From: Sinomicrobium weinanense
GTDB taxonomy: Bacteria > Bacteroidota > Bacteroidia > Flavobacteriales > Flavobacteriaceae
Assembly: GCF_018863395.1 (NCBI RefSeq)
Contig: NZ_JAHKRR010000004.1
Coordinates: 372,001-436,000, forward strand
Reading direction: 5' to 3'
Length of the DNA: 64,000 bases
Part shown: positions 53,341-62,564 of the stretch, one piece after another
How positions within the stretch are numbered: the stretch's first letter is position 1
Layout: every line of letters starts with the position of its first letter
Notes under the pieces: model-generated
Told to the model about the DNA's origin: nothing
Seen by the model: only the letters and a program-made list of their open reading frames with translations
Databases searched by the model: none
Program-made: the position numbers and the translations under genes

Positions 53341-54339
53341 ATGAAAAAGGTTACAAAAGAGGTGTACCTGAAGTGGTACGAAGACATGCTGTTCTGGAGA
53401 AAGTTCGAAGATAAGCTGGCAGCAGTTTATATCCAACAGAAAGTAAGGGGATTTCTACACTTATATAACGGACAGGAAGCTGTACTCGCCGGATCACTCC
53501 ATGCGATGGATCTGTCCAAAGACAAAATGATAACGGCATACAGGAACCACGTTCAGCCTATCGGTATGGGAGTGGACCCGAAAAGAGTGATGGCCGAACT
53601 CTACGGAAAAAGTACAGGTACTTCTCAGGGACTGGGAGGTTCCATGCACATCTTCTCCAAAGAAAAAGGATTTTTCGGCGGTCACGGTATCGTTGGAGGG
53701 CAGATCCCTCTCGGTGCCGGGATGGCATTTGCCGACAAGTACTTTAAAAGAGAGGCCGTAACCCTTTGTTATATGGGAGACGGGGCCGTAAGGCAGGGGT
53801 CACTTCACGAAGCCTTTAACCTGGCCATGCTGTGGCAGCTCCCGGTGGTGTTTGTCTGTGAAAACAACGGATATGCCATGGGTACTTCCGTTGCCAGGAC
53901 CGCACACACCACAGATATCTATAAACTCGGACTGGGATACGAAATGCCCTGCGGTGCCGTAGACGGAATGAATCCCGTAAAAGTTGCAGAAGCCATGGAT
54001 GAAGCCATTCAAAGGGCCAGAAGCGGAGGAGGTCCCACTTTCCTCGAAATGAAGACCTACCGTTACAGGGGGCATTCCATGAGTGATGCGCAGCATTACA
54101 GGACCAAAGAAGAGGTGGAAGAATACAAGAAAATAGACCCTATCACCCAGGTGCTGGACGTTATCAAAGAGAAAAAATACGCTACGGACGAAGAAATAGA
54201 AGCAATAGGCAAACGGGTGAAAGATAAGGTGAAAGAGTGCGAAAAATTTGCTGAAGAATCACCATATCCGGAGAAGAACGTGATGTACGATGTGGTGTAT
54301 GCCCAGGAAGATTATCCGTTTTTACCTCATAAATTATAG
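53341..54339 (+). CDS. pdhA: Pyruvate dehydrogenase E1 component, alpha subunit
   Basis: Thiamine-diphosphate-dependent subunit of the pyruvate dehydrogenase complex; the active partner is the beta subunit, not seen in this window. The frame opens at 53257, but ATG at 53341 (MKKVTKEVYLKWYEDML) is the normal start; the product is 332 residues. HAMDLSKDKMITAYRNH, GGSMHIF, and the ThDP motif GDGAVRQGSLHEAFNLA through FVCENN (about 142-173) are present. E2 follows 5 bases after the stop. Confidence 0.95.
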   Translation: MKKVTKEVYLKWYEDMLFWRKFEDKLAAVYIQQKVRGFLHLYNGQEAVLAGSLHAMDLSKDKMITAYRNHVQPIGMGVDPKRVMAELYGKSTGTSQGLGGSMHIFSKEKGFFGGHGIVGGQIPLGAGMAFADKYFKREAVTLCYMGDGAVRQGSLHEAFNLAMLWQLPVVFVCENNGYAMGTSVARTAHTTDIYKLGLGYEMPCGAVDGMNPVKVAEAMDEAIQRARSGGGPTFLEMKTYRYRGHSMSDAQHYRTKEEVEEYKKIDPITQVLDVIKEKKYATDEEIEAIGKRVKDKVKECEKFAEESPYPEKNVMYDVVYAQEDYPFLPHKL

Positions 54340-54344
54340 TTCTT

Positions 54345-55994
54345 ATGGCTGAAGTAATTAACATGCCGAGATTAAGCGACACCATGGAAGAAGGTGTGGT
54401 GGCAAAATGGTTGAAAAAAGTAGGAGATAAAATAGAAGAAGGCGATATCCTGGCTGAAATAGAGACCGACAAGGCTACGATGGAATTCGAATCGTTCTAT
54501 TCCGGGACCCTGTTGCATATTGGTATACAGGAAGGCGAAGGAGCACCCGTGGATTCCCTGCTGGCTATCGTAGGCGAAGAAGGTGAAGACATATCCGCCC
54601 TGCTGAACGGAAAAGGTGGACCGGAAGAAAAAGCATCTGCTCCGGCAGAAACGCAGGATTCTGCGTCTCAAACAGGAAATGACGCACCTGCAACCGGTGA
54701 AATACCCGAAGGTGTAGAAGTAGTTTCCATGCCGCGCCTCAGCGATACCATGGAAGAAGGTACCGTAGCCAGCTGGCTGAAAAAAGTTGGCGATAAGGTT
54801 GAAGAAGGTGATATTCTGGCTGAAATAGAGACCGATAAGGCTACGATGGAGTTTGAATCGTTCTATTCCGGAACCCTGTTGCATATTGGTATACAGGAAG
54901 GAGAGTCTGCTCCGGTAGATGAGGTCCTCGCTATCATAGGCCCAGAAGGAACAGATGTAGATGCTGTTCTTAAGGCCGTTGCCGGAGGAGGTGCCAAAAA
55001 AGAATCCGCCCCGGTAGAGGCACAGGGCCCTGCGTCTCAAACAGAAAATGCTGAACCTGCATCAGAAGGAAATGCCGGTCAGGCACAAACTGCCACCGGA
55101 GGCCGTATATTTGCATCACCCCTGGCTAAAAAGATGGCCGAAGAAAAAGGTATTGACCTTTCCCAGGTAAAGGGAACAGGAGAAAACGGAAGGATCGTAA
55201 AGAAAGATATAGAAAATTATACTCCGGTCGTTGCCGCACAGCCTGCACAGGCAGAAACCAAAGGGGCGGAAGCCCCTGCTGCGAAGGTTATGCCGTTCGT
55301 GCCTGCCGGAGAGGAAAGTTCTGAAGAAGTGAAGAATTCGCAGATGCGCAAAACCATTGCCAAGCGTCTTGCAGAATCGAAATTCACCGCACCGCATTAC
55401 TACCTCACTATTGAAGTCGATATGGATAACGCCATAGCTTCAAGAGGGCAGATCAACGCACTGCCCGATACCAAAGTGTCTTTCAACGATATGGTAGTGA
55501 AGGCCTGTGCCATGGCTCTGAAAAAACACCCGCAGGTAAATACCTCCTGGAAGGGAGATACTACACAGTACAATCATCATGTACACGTAGGTGTGGCTGT
55601 GGCAGTCGATGAAGGACTGGTAGTTCCCGTACTGCGTTTCACAGATCAGATGAGCCTTACGCAGATCGGCACGCAGGTGAAGGATCTTGCAGGGAAAGCC
55701 AGGAACAAAAAACTCACGCCACAGGAAATGGAAGGCAGTACCTTTACGGTATCCAACCTGGGGATGTTCGGTATACAGGAATTTACTTCGATCATAAATC
55801 AGCCCAATTCGGCTATTCTTTCCGTAGGAGGTATCGTGCAGAAGCCCGTGGTTAAGAACGGAGAGATCGTAGTGGGCAATACCATGAAGGTAACCCTGGC
55901 CTGTGACCATCGTACAGTAGATGGGGCTACAGGAGCACAATTCCTGCAAACGCTGCAACACTACCTAGAAAACCCGGTGACCATGCTGGCATAG
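54345..55994 (+). CDS. pdhC: Pyruvate dehydrogenase E2, dihydrolipoamide acetyltransferase
   Basis: Core subunit of the pyruvate dehydrogenase complex. In 549 residues there are two lipoyl domains, each with ETDKATMEFE (lipoyl-lysine at about 43 and 170). An Ala/Glu-rich linker and the peripheral subunit-binding domain (FASPLAKKMAEEKGIDL, about 255-290) follow, then the acetyltransferase with CDHRTVDGATGAQFL near the C-terminus. It follows pdhA by 5 bases and ends at a terminator. The tandem lipoyl domains are close copies, including the sequence FESFYSGTLLHIGIQEGE. Confidence 0.95.
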   Translation: MAEVINMPRLSDTMEEGVVAKWLKKVGDKIEEGDILAEIETDKATMEFESFYSGTLLHIGIQEGEGAPVDSLLAIVGEEGEDISALLNGKGGPEEKASAPAETQDSASQTGNDAPATGEIPEGVEVVSMPRLSDTMEEGTVASWLKKVGDKVEEGDILAEIETDKATMEFESFYSGTLLHIGIQEGESAPVDEVLAIIGPEGTDVDAVLKAVAGGGAKKESAPVEAQGPASQTENAEPASEGNAGQAQTATGGRIFASPLAKKMAEEKGIDLSQVKGTGENGRIVKKDIENYTPVVAAQPAQAETKGAEAPAAKVMPFVPAGEESSEEVKNSQMRKTIAKRLAESKFTAPHYYLTIEVDMDNAIASRGQINALPDTKVSFNDMVVKACAMALKKHPQVNTSWKGDTTQYNHHVHVGVAVAVDEGLVVPVLRFTDQMSLTQIGTQVKDLAGKARNKKLTPQEMEGSTFTVSNLGMFGIQEFTSIINQPNSAILSVGGIVQKPVVKNGEIVVGNTMKVTLACDHRTVDGATGAQFLQTLQHYLENPVTMLA

Positions 55995-56017
55995 TCCTGG
56001 CGGTTAAAATAAATCAC

Positions 56018-56056
56018 AATCCCGTATCTTCGATTATAAGGTACGGGATTTTTTAT
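56018..56056 (+). terminator. Intrinsic terminator of pdhA-pdhC
   Basis: AATCCCGTA (56018-56026) pairs with TACGGGATT (56042-56050), followed by T-rich sequence. Confidence 0.88.
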
Positions 56057-56093
56057 ATATTTTAGCCATTACAACTTTAAAATCACGTTCCGT

Positions 56094-57068
56094 ATGAGTA
56101 TAAAAAAACATGTTTATTCAGTGATATTCTTCTGCGGCATCCTGTCCGGATTGAACGCGCAGGAGCAACAGGATACAGGAACCGCCGTTGAGCCTTATGC
56201 GGTAAATGCGGAAGATGTCCGGCAGACCGTAGAGTTTCTGGCTTCCGATGACCTGGAAGGAAGGGATACGGGAAGTCCCGGCATTGAAAAAGCGGCACAG
56301 TACATAGAAAAGAGCTTTGCCGAAAACTGGATAAAACCATATTTTGCTTCCTACCGGGACACGCTCGATAATTTTAAAGAACCCGCTTATAATATGGTGG
56401 GATATATCGAAGGCAATGACCCGGAACTGAAGGATGAATTTATCCTCATAGGAGCTCATTATGACCACATAGGAATACAGGAACAGGGAGAAGGCGACGA
56501 TGTTATAGCCAACGGTGCCAATGACAATGCCTCCGGGACTGCGGCCGTACTGGAGCTTGCAAAATACTTCGGGAAATCCCGTTCCAACAAAAGAAGCCTG
56601 TTGTTCGTGCTGTTCTCTGCCGAAGAAAAAGGGCTTTTGGGCTCAAGGCATCTGGCCAGGGAATTGAGAAAGACAAAAATGGACCTCTATACCGTAGTGA
56701 ATTTTGAAATGATCGGTGTGCCCATGACAGCCGACTATACGGCATACCTCACCGGGTTTGAAGATACCAACATGGCCGAAAAGATGAACGAATATGCCGG
56801 GAAGGAGCTCATCGGCTTTTTGCCGAAAGCCGGGGAATTCCAGTTGTTCAAAAGATCTGATAACTACCCTTTTTTCGTAGAGTTCAGCGTACCTTCGCAA
56901 ACCGTTTGTACTTTCGATTTTACTAATTTCGAGCACTACCACAAGGTAGGTGACGAAGCCACTTTGATGGACATGGAACACATGGCCTCCTTTGTCTCGG
57001 AAATGATACCCGTTATGGAAAAAATGGCCAATGCAGGGACGAAGGAGATTAAATTTGTAACGGAATAG
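56094..57068 (+). CDS. M28-family metallopeptidase, secreted
   Basis: Zinc aminopeptidase-like enzyme with a signal peptide (MSIKKHVYSVIFFCGILSGLNA, about 22 residues). The 324 residues have the metal ligands in GAHYDHIG (His), NGANDNASGTAAV (Asp), SAEEKGLLGS (Glu-Glu), VNFEMIG (Glu, where many relatives have Asp) and FEHYHKVGDE (His). The length is short but complete for this group. It stands alone between the pdh operon and an SDR gene. The peptide substrate is unknown. Confidence 0.9.
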   Translation: MSIKKHVYSVIFFCGILSGLNAQEQQDTGTAVEPYAVNAEDVRQTVEFLASDDLEGRDTGSPGIEKAAQYIEKSFAENWIKPYFASYRDTLDNFKEPAYNMVGYIEGNDPELKDEFILIGAHYDHIGIQEQGEGDDVIANGANDNASGTAAVLELAKYFGKSRSNKRSLLFVLFSAEEKGLLGSRHLARELRKTKMDLYTVVNFEMIGVPMTADYTAYLTGFEDTNMAEKMNEYAGKELIGFLPKAGEFQLFKRSDNYPFFVEFSVPSQTVCTFDFTNFEHYHKVGDEATLMDMEHMASFVSEMIPVMEKMANAGTKEIKFVTE

Positions 57069-57197
57069 GCCTAATACGGTTACAGGTCAATTAACCTGTC
57101 ACCCCGAACACGGTGAGGGGGCTCCGGTAAAGACATCCCAACTGCAATCTATATGATATAGATCTCACATCTAAAATCTGAAATCTAAAACCCGTCC

Positions 57198-57878
57198 ATG
57201 AAAAATATCATTATCACCGGAACGAGCCGGGGAATAGGGCTGGAACTGGCAAAGATCTGTGCCGATGCAGGCCACAGGGTGCTTGCCCTGTCCAGGAACG
57301 ATAAACCGGTTTCTGAACAGGGACATCCCAACATCACTGCTTTTCCTTTTGATCTTTGCAATGAAAGCGATCTGAAAAAACTGGACACTTTTATATCCGA
57401 AACATGGGGGAGGGTGGACATTTTAATAAACAATGCAGGCAAACTGGTAAACAAGCCGTTTATGGAGATCTCTCCACAGGAATTTGAAGAAGTATACCGG
57501 GTCAATGTCTTTGGGGTGGCAGAGATGATCAGGAGAGTTATTCCCCATATGCCGAAGGAAGGCCATGTCGTAACGATCAGCAGTATGGGAGGCGTACAGG
57601 GCAGTGTAAAGTTTCCCGGCCTTGCCGCATACAGTTCGTCCAAGGGAGCGGTGATTACCCTTACGGAATTGCTGGCTGAAGAGTACAAAGAAACAGGCCC
57701 TTCTTTTAATGTGCTGGCACTGGGGGCCGTACAGACCGAAATGCTGGAAGAGGCTTTTCCGGGCTATAAAGCGCCGCTATCTGCTACGGAGATGGCGTCC
57801 TATATTTTTGATTTTGCCCTTAGCGGGAATCATTATTACAACGGAAAGTTGTTGCAGGTGTCTAATTCTACTCCGTAG
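57198..57878 (+). CDS. SDR-family oxidoreductase
   Basis: Classical short-chain dehydrogenase, 226 residues. Cofactor site ITGTSRGIGLELA at about 5-17, NNAGK at about 79-83, the catalytic Ser in TISSMGG and Tyr/Lys in AYSSSKGAV (about 146-154). The C-terminus is shorter than many SDRs. It overlaps the convergent lipocalin-like gene by 11 bases. The 129-base gap upstream carries phrase-like words (ATCTAAAATCTGAAATCTAA). Confidence 0.87.
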   Translation: MKNIIITGTSRGIGLELAKICADAGHRVLALSRNDKPVSEQGHPNITAFPFDLCNESDLKKLDTFISETWGRVDILINNAGKLVNKPFMEISPQEFEEVYRVNVFGVAEMIRRVIPHMPKEGHVVTISSMGGVQGSVKFPGLAAYSSSKGAVITLTELLAEEYKETGPSFNVLALGAVQTEMLEEAFPGYKAPLSATEMASYIFDFALSGNHYYNGKLLQVSNSTP

Positions 57879-58290
57879 AAGCTGTTTTTTTAAATTTCTG
57901 AGCACACCCTTCTACGCAAATATATTTTATGATCAGGTTATTATTGTCCATTTCGAAATAAATGTTAGAGTGTTGCTGCTCGGTACAATCATTTGGTGTA
58001 ATGATGCTGTCTGTCAATGAGTATACGCCTGTACCTCGTTTACCAGCATCTGCCCGGATAGTGAAAGTACAGAGCTTTCCGTTGGAAGTTATGGTTTTGT
58101 CCGCATGAAAGGTAACAGTTTTGTCGCTGTTAACAGGTTGAAAAGATCCGCTTCCATTTCCAGGGTCTGCCAAATATTCTATTAGCTTCCAGGAACCGAC
58201 AAGTTCCGCGTCTTCGGGATCATTGTCGCCGGAACATGAAAAGAGCAGAAACAAGGAAAAAACGAAAATGTTGTTGCGGTGCTTTTTCAT
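57868..58290 (-). CDS. Lipocalin-like lipoprotein
   Basis: A 140-residue lipoprotein: signal ending LLFSCSGDND (Cys19), then a beta-rich domain with GSWKLIEYLADPGNGSG, TFHADKTITSNGKLC and VYSLTDSIIT, which fits the lipocalin-like family common in Bacteroidota. Two Cys pairs may form disulfides. The ligand is unknown. It overlaps the SDR gene by 11 bases at their 3' ends. Confidence 0.8.
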   Translation of the reverse strand: MKKHRNNIFVFSLFLLFSCSGDNDPEDAELVGSWKLIEYLADPGNGSGSFQPVNSDKTVTFHADKTITSNGKLCTFTIRADAGKRGTGVYSLTDSIITPNDCTEQQHSNIYFEMDNNNLIIKYICVEGCAQKFKKTASTE

Positions 58291-58393
58291 AATAAATGGA
58301 TTGGTGAGGTTTCATATAAAATGATGATTTGTATTATGGAAGGTTGCGTAAGGGCTGGGTGATTTTAAACCTATAAAATGTTATTTTGTTTTA

Positions 58394-58996
58394 ATGCGCG
58401 AAATTTTACAGAAATATCTTCCGGAAAGAGCCGTAGATCCCTGTTTCCAGCTGATCAGGGAAAACGGGGTATATTTAAAGATCGTTAACGAAAGGGTCAC
58501 CCGTCATGGCGATTACAGGCGGTTGCCGGATGGGATGCACCAGATCACCGTCAATGCCAGTCTCAATAAGTATAAGTTCCTTATTACCCTGGTACACGAA
58601 ATAGCCCACCTGGTAGCTTTCCGGGAATACGGCGGGAAGATCAAGCCTCACGGAAGGGAATGGAAATCGGTCTTTCGGAAACTGATGCTGCCATTCCTCA
58701 ACCCGGCGGTTTTTCCGGATAGCCTGTTGCCCCTGCTGGCGAGGCATTTCCGGAACCCGAGGGCCAGCAGCGATACCGATGCCGCCCTGGCACTGGCTTT
58801 GAAGCAATTCGACCCGGATAACGATAAAAACTATATCTTTGAATTGCCCCATGGAAGTCTCTTCCGTATATATAACGGAAAAGTTTTCAGAAAAGGCCAT
58901 AAGAAAATAAAACGGTACGAATGTGTGGAAGTGCATTCCGGAAGAGTTTACCTGTTTAATCCCAATGCGGAAGTAGAGTTGCTCCCGGGAGCGTAA
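58394..58996 (+). CDS. SprT-like domain zinc protease-like protein
   Basis: A 200-residue protein with the zinc motif HEIAHLVA at about 65-72 and a further His in GREWKSVFRKLM. The SprT-like family includes DNA-protein crosslink proteases, but the bacterial members are mostly uncharacterised. The C-terminal part YECVEVHSGRVYLFNPNAEVELL lacks a clear Cys4 zinc ribbon. No signal peptide, so it is cytosolic. Confidence 0.85.
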   Translation: MREILQKYLPERAVDPCFQLIRENGVYLKIVNERVTRHGDYRRLPDGMHQITVNASLNKYKFLITLVHEIAHLVAFREYGGKIKPHGREWKSVFRKLMLPFLNPAVFPDSLLPLLARHFRNPRASSDTDAALALALKQFDPDNDKNYIFELPHGSLFRIYNGKVFRKGHKKIKRYECVEVHSGRVYLFNPNAEVELLPGA

Positions 58997-59127
58997 CGGC
59001 TCCCCTCGGGACGGAGCTGTCCCGGTTAAAACGAGGAGTAACCTTAAATTTTAAACCTGTCGCCCTGAGCTCGCCTGCACTGAGCGCAGCCGAAGTGTCG
59101 AAGGGTTGAACCAATAAACATTCACAT
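58997..59127. repeat. Dispersed-repeat cluster (CTGAGCTCGCC / GAGCGCAGCCGAAGTGTCGAAGGG)
   Basis: A GGCTCCCCTCGGGACGGAGC hairpin, an ACCTTAAATTTTAAACCTGT phrase and a CGCCCTGAGCTCGCCTGCAC then GCGCAGCCGAAGTGTCGAAG motif fill the gap. The last one matches the repeats at 21140-21185 and 24995-25050. Confidence 0.6.
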
Positions 59128-60213
59128 TTGAGCAAAAACTATTACGCAATATTAATGGCAGGAGGGATAGGTTCCCGTTTCTGGCCTGTAAGTACTACGG
59201 AATTTCCCAAACAATTCCACGATATGCTGGGCACGGGGGAGACCCTTATCCAGAAAACGTTTAATCGCCTCAGCCGTATTATCCCAGAAGAGAATATCCT
59301 TATCCTCACCCATGAGCGATACAAGGACCTGGTGCTGGAACAACTTCCCAGGGCAAATCCCGGGCAGATATTGCTGGAGCCCGCCATGCGTAATACAGCC
59401 CCCTGTATACTGTATGCTTCCATGAAAATACAGAAAGAAAATCCCGATGCTGTGATCCTTGTGGCGCCCAGTGACCATTGGATAGAGCAGGAAGAGGAAT
59501 TTACCGCTGAAGTAAGGCATTGTTTTGACACATGTGCAAAGAAAAATATCCTGATGACACTCGGAATTGCCCCCACATTTCCCAATACCGGTTACGGATA
59601 CATACAATACGATGCTTCTTCCGGAGAGGACGACGGAATAAAAAAGGTGATGAAATTTACCGAAAAACCCACCTATGAAACCGCCAAAGAGTTTTTGGAA
59701 AAGGGCAATTATCTCTGGAATGCCGGGATATTTATCTGGAGTGTGAAAAGTATCCTGGAAGCCTTCCGGAATTTTCAACCGGACATGTACCAGCTGTTCC
59801 TCAAGGGGAACAATAAATACAATACCCTGGCCGAGAGAACTTTTATCAGGAAAAATTACCAGAAGGCAGAAAATATTTCGATAGATTATGCTATTTTAGA
59901 GCGATCGGACAACATACATGTACTGCCCGCCGATTTTGACTGGAATGACTTGGGCACCTGGGGCTCCCTCTATGAAAAACTGCCTAAAGACAATGCCGGG
60001 AATGCCGTGGTCAATGCCAGGACCCTGATGGAGGACGCCGGTAACAATATGATACGTACCACCGGGAAAAAACTGGTGGTCATTGACGGCCTGGACGATT
60101 ATATTGTTGTGGAAAAGAAAAAAGTATTATTGATCTACCCCAAGCAAAAAGAACAAAACATTAAAGAAATATTGCAGAAGGTAAAACAAAAGTTTGGAGA
60201 AGATCTAATATAA
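59128..60213 (+). CDS. manC: Mannose-1-phosphate guanylyltransferase
   Basis: Makes GDP-mannose from mannose-1-phosphate and GTP for glycan synthesis. The 361 residues have the pyrophosphorylase motif ILMAGGIGSRFWPVS at about 8-22, FPKQF after it, VAPSDHWI, GYGYIQYD and FTEKPTYETA. Only the nucleotidyltransferase part is present, with no phosphomannose isomerase fusion. The start is TTG at 59128: the conserved YYAILMAGG would begin too late if the next ATG were used. DUF389 follows 6 bases later. Confidence 0.9.
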   Translation: MSKNYYAILMAGGIGSRFWPVSTTEFPKQFHDMLGTGETLIQKTFNRLSRIIPEENILILTHERYKDLVLEQLPRANPGQILLEPAMRNTAPCILYASMKIQKENPDAVILVAPSDHWIEQEEEFTAEVRHCFDTCAKKNILMTLGIAPTFPNTGYGYIQYDASSGEDDGIKKVMKFTEKPTYETAKEFLEKGNYLWNAGIFIWSVKSILEAFRNFQPDMYQLFLKGNNKYNTLAERTFIRKNYQKAENISIDYAILERSDNIHVLPADFDWNDLGTWGSLYEKLPKDNAGNAVVNARTLMEDAGNNMIRTTGKKLVVIDGLDDYIVVEKKKVLLIYPKQKEQNIKEILQKVKQKFGEDLI

Positions 60214-60219
60214 TATTGT

Positions 60220-61695
60220 ATGCAGGAAAAAGAAAACCCGACAGGCCCGTCCCGTCCGGAAGGAACAGAGGGCAAAGAGAACGACAGCAAAGAGAAGGTA
60301 AAAAAGGACTTTTCAGGTTTGCTGGGCAGCCTTAAAACTTTTTTCGGAGAACTTCTGGACATCCGGTCCAATACAGACCAGGAGACCACCATAGAGCATA
60401 TTAAAGCGGATATTCCCTTTAAAGGGCACAATTCCTGGATTTTAATATGCTCCATCTTCATCGCTTCCGTAGGCTTAAATGCGAACTCTACCGCAGTGGT
60501 TATCGGAGCCATGTTAATCTCTCCCCTCATGGGCCCGATATTGGGTATGGGGATGTCCATAGCCATCAATGATGTGGATACCCTTCGCAGGTCCATAAAG
60601 AATTTTCTCGTTATGGTGGGATTGAGTATTATTACCGCGTTCCTGTTTTTTAAACTTTTCCCGTTGAGAGACGAGTCTTCGGAGTTACTGGCACGTACCG
60701 CCCCCGATATCAGGGACGTGCTCATCGCCTTTTTCGGTGGACTTGCCCTTGTTATAGCCCGTGCTAAAAAAGGAACCATCGCGTCTGTGATATTCGGGGT
60801 AGCAATAGCCACGGCTTTGATGCCGCCACTGTGTACGGTAGGCTTCGGATTGGCCATAGGTAACTGGGATTATGCCAGGGGGGCCATGTATCTCTTTCTT
60901 ATCAATACCATATTCATAGGTTTGGCTACATTCCTGGTACTTAAGATACTGCGATTCCCGATGGTAAGATATGTGAATTCTGCCAGGAGAAGGACAATTG
61001 CGAGAGTGGCGTCCCTGATCGCAATTATAGTTATGATACCTGCCGGATATACCTTTTTTAAGGTATGGAAGGAATCTACCTTTAAGAACGAGGCCAGGAA
61101 ATTTATTCACACCGTAGTGGCGCCCTACCAGTTTTCCAAGGGAGGAATGTTTGTGGAAAACCTTTCGGATATCAATTACAGGAGTGAAGGAGAGTCCAGT
61201 ATAGAATTGGTGTTTATGGGAGACGAAGCCATTCCCGAAAATGTCATCAATACCTGGGAGAATCAAAAACAGACGGAATACCCGGCACTGAAAGATGCCA
61301 AACTGAAGATCGTTCAGGGCGGACAAAGTGATGCAGAGCAGAGATTCCGTTATGTCAACGAACTGTATGAATCTAACAAAAGGGAATTGGTGAACAACGA
61401 AGAGAAGATCCGTTTTCTCGAAGAAGAAGTGGAAAGGCTTCAAAAACTTACTTCCAATGTCGATTTTAACAAGATCAGCAGCGAAGCCAAAATATTGTAT
61501 GAAAGCGTCGGGGAATTCGGTTTTTCCAATGAAATAAGGACGGACTTTGCTAAGACAGATACAATCCCTGCCTTTACCGTGAAATGGAAGGAAGCTACAT
61601 CCCAGACCGAGCGCAACAAGGAATTGGAAAAGATGAAAAACTGGTTGCAGCTAAAGACAGGGAATGACAAGATAGAGATCAAACAATTGAATTAA
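60220..61695 (+). CDS. DUF389 / TIGR00341-family membrane protein
   Basis: A 491-residue inner-membrane protein of unknown function. After a charged N-terminus (about 1-65), helices run from about 75 to 280 with GAMLISPLMGPILGMGMS, LIAFFGGLALVIARAKKG and VAIATALMPPLCTVGFGLAIGNW, the family hallmark. The C-terminal 200 residues are soluble, with a coiled-coil-like stretch (about 380-410). It lies 6 bases behind manC. Confidence 0.88.
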   Translation: MQEKENPTGPSRPEGTEGKENDSKEKVKKDFSGLLGSLKTFFGELLDIRSNTDQETTIEHIKADIPFKGHNSWILICSIFIASVGLNANSTAVVIGAMLISPLMGPILGMGMSIAINDVDTLRRSIKNFLVMVGLSIITAFLFFKLFPLRDESSELLARTAPDIRDVLIAFFGGLALVIARAKKGTIASVIFGVAIATALMPPLCTVGFGLAIGNWDYARGAMYLFLINTIFIGLATFLVLKILRFPMVRYVNSARRRTIARVASLIAIIVMIPAGYTFFKVWKESTFKNEARKFIHTVVAPYQFSKGGMFVENLSDINYRSEGESSIELVFMGDEAIPENVINTWENQKQTEYPALKDAKLKIVQGGQSDAEQRFRYVNELYESNKRELVNNEEKIRFLEEEVERLQKLTSNVDFNKISSEAKILYESVGEFGFSNEIRTDFAKTDTIPAFTVKWKEATSQTERNKELEKMKNWLQLKTGNDKIEIKQLN

Positions 61696-61798
61696 GGTCC
61701 CCTCCTAACCTCCCCAAAGGAGAGGGACAAATTCGTTCCACTTTAATTTCCCTCAGAATTTTACTCCCTCCCCTTTGGGGAGGGCCGGGGAGGGGATC
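61696..61798. repeat. Long imperfect hairpin CCTCCCCAAAGG / CCTTTGGGGAGG
   Basis: The arms GGTCCCCTCCTAACCTCCCC (from 61696) and CCCTTTGGGGAGGGCCGGGG (to 61798) pair around 40 bases. It lies between the convergent DUF389 and mlaF genes and touches both stop codons, so it may end both transcripts. Confidence 0.8.
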
Positions 61799-62564
61799 AG
61801 TTCCTTTCTTCAATATACATTTGCCGTACCTTTTTAAAGAGTTCCGAGGAGTAAACAAAATTGGTTACGGCTTCATTGTCTGTTTTGAAGATCTCCTTGT
61901 TGCTGCCTTCCCATGCCTTGTAACCGTCCTTGAGAAAAACGATCTTTTGCCCTATTTCCATCACGGAATTCATGTCGTGAGTGTTAATGACAGTAGTGAT
62001 ATCGTATTCCTGGGTAATCTCCTGTACTAGGTTGTCGATAACGATAGCTGTTTTCGGGTCCAGGCCGGAGTTGGGTTCATCGCAAAAAAGATATTTCGGA
62101 TTGTTCACAATGGCCCTGGCAATGGCCACCCGCTTTTGCATTCCTCCGGAGATTTCGGACGGGAATTTATGGTGGGCATCCACCAGGTTCACCCGCTCCA
62201 GTACAAAGTCTACCCGCTCCTGCATTTCACTGATCGGGTTATTGGTAAACATTTTCAGGGGAAACATCACATTTTCTTCCACGGTCATGGAATCGAAGAG
62301 GGCACTGCCCTGGAATACCATGCCCATGTCCTGTCTGAGGTCGCGCTTTTTAACGTCGTCCATTTCAGCATAGGCTTCGCCGTTGTATATAATATTTCCT
62401 TCGTCGGGAGTAAAGAGGCCCAGCAGGCATTTCAGGAAGACCGTCTTTCCGGATCCGCTTTGCCCGATAATAAGGTTGGTCTTTCCTTTTTCAAAAGAAG
62501 TGGAGATGCCGTTCAGTACAGGGCTCCCATCAAACGATTTGTGCAAATTCTCTACAAAGATCAT
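61797..62564 (-). CDS. mlaF: ABC transporter ATP-binding protein, MlaF-type
   Basis: ATPase of an MCE-type lipid transporter. Walker A GQSGSGKTVFLK at about 35-46, signature SGGMQKRVAIARA, Walker B YLFCDEPNSGLD, and the MKL-type wording DLRQDMGMVFQGSALFDSM are clear. The frame opens at 62624, but ATG at 62564 (MIFVENLHKSF) gives 255 residues and overlaps the permease stop by one base (TGATG), which indicates coupled translation. In E. coli such a unit moves phospholipid between the membranes. Confidence 0.92.
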   Translation of the reverse strand: MIFVENLHKSFDGSPVLNGISTSFEKGKTNLIIGQSGSGKTVFLKCLLGLFTPDEGNIIYNGEAYAEMDDVKKRDLRQDMGMVFQGSALFDSMTVEENVMFPLKMFTNNPISEMQERVDFVLERVNLVDAHHKFPSEISGGMQKRVAIARAIVNNPKYLFCDEPNSGLDPKTAIVIDNLVQEITQEYDITTVINTHDMNSVMEIGQKIVFLKDGYKAWEGSNKEIFKTDNEAVTNFVYSSELFKKVRQMYIEERN

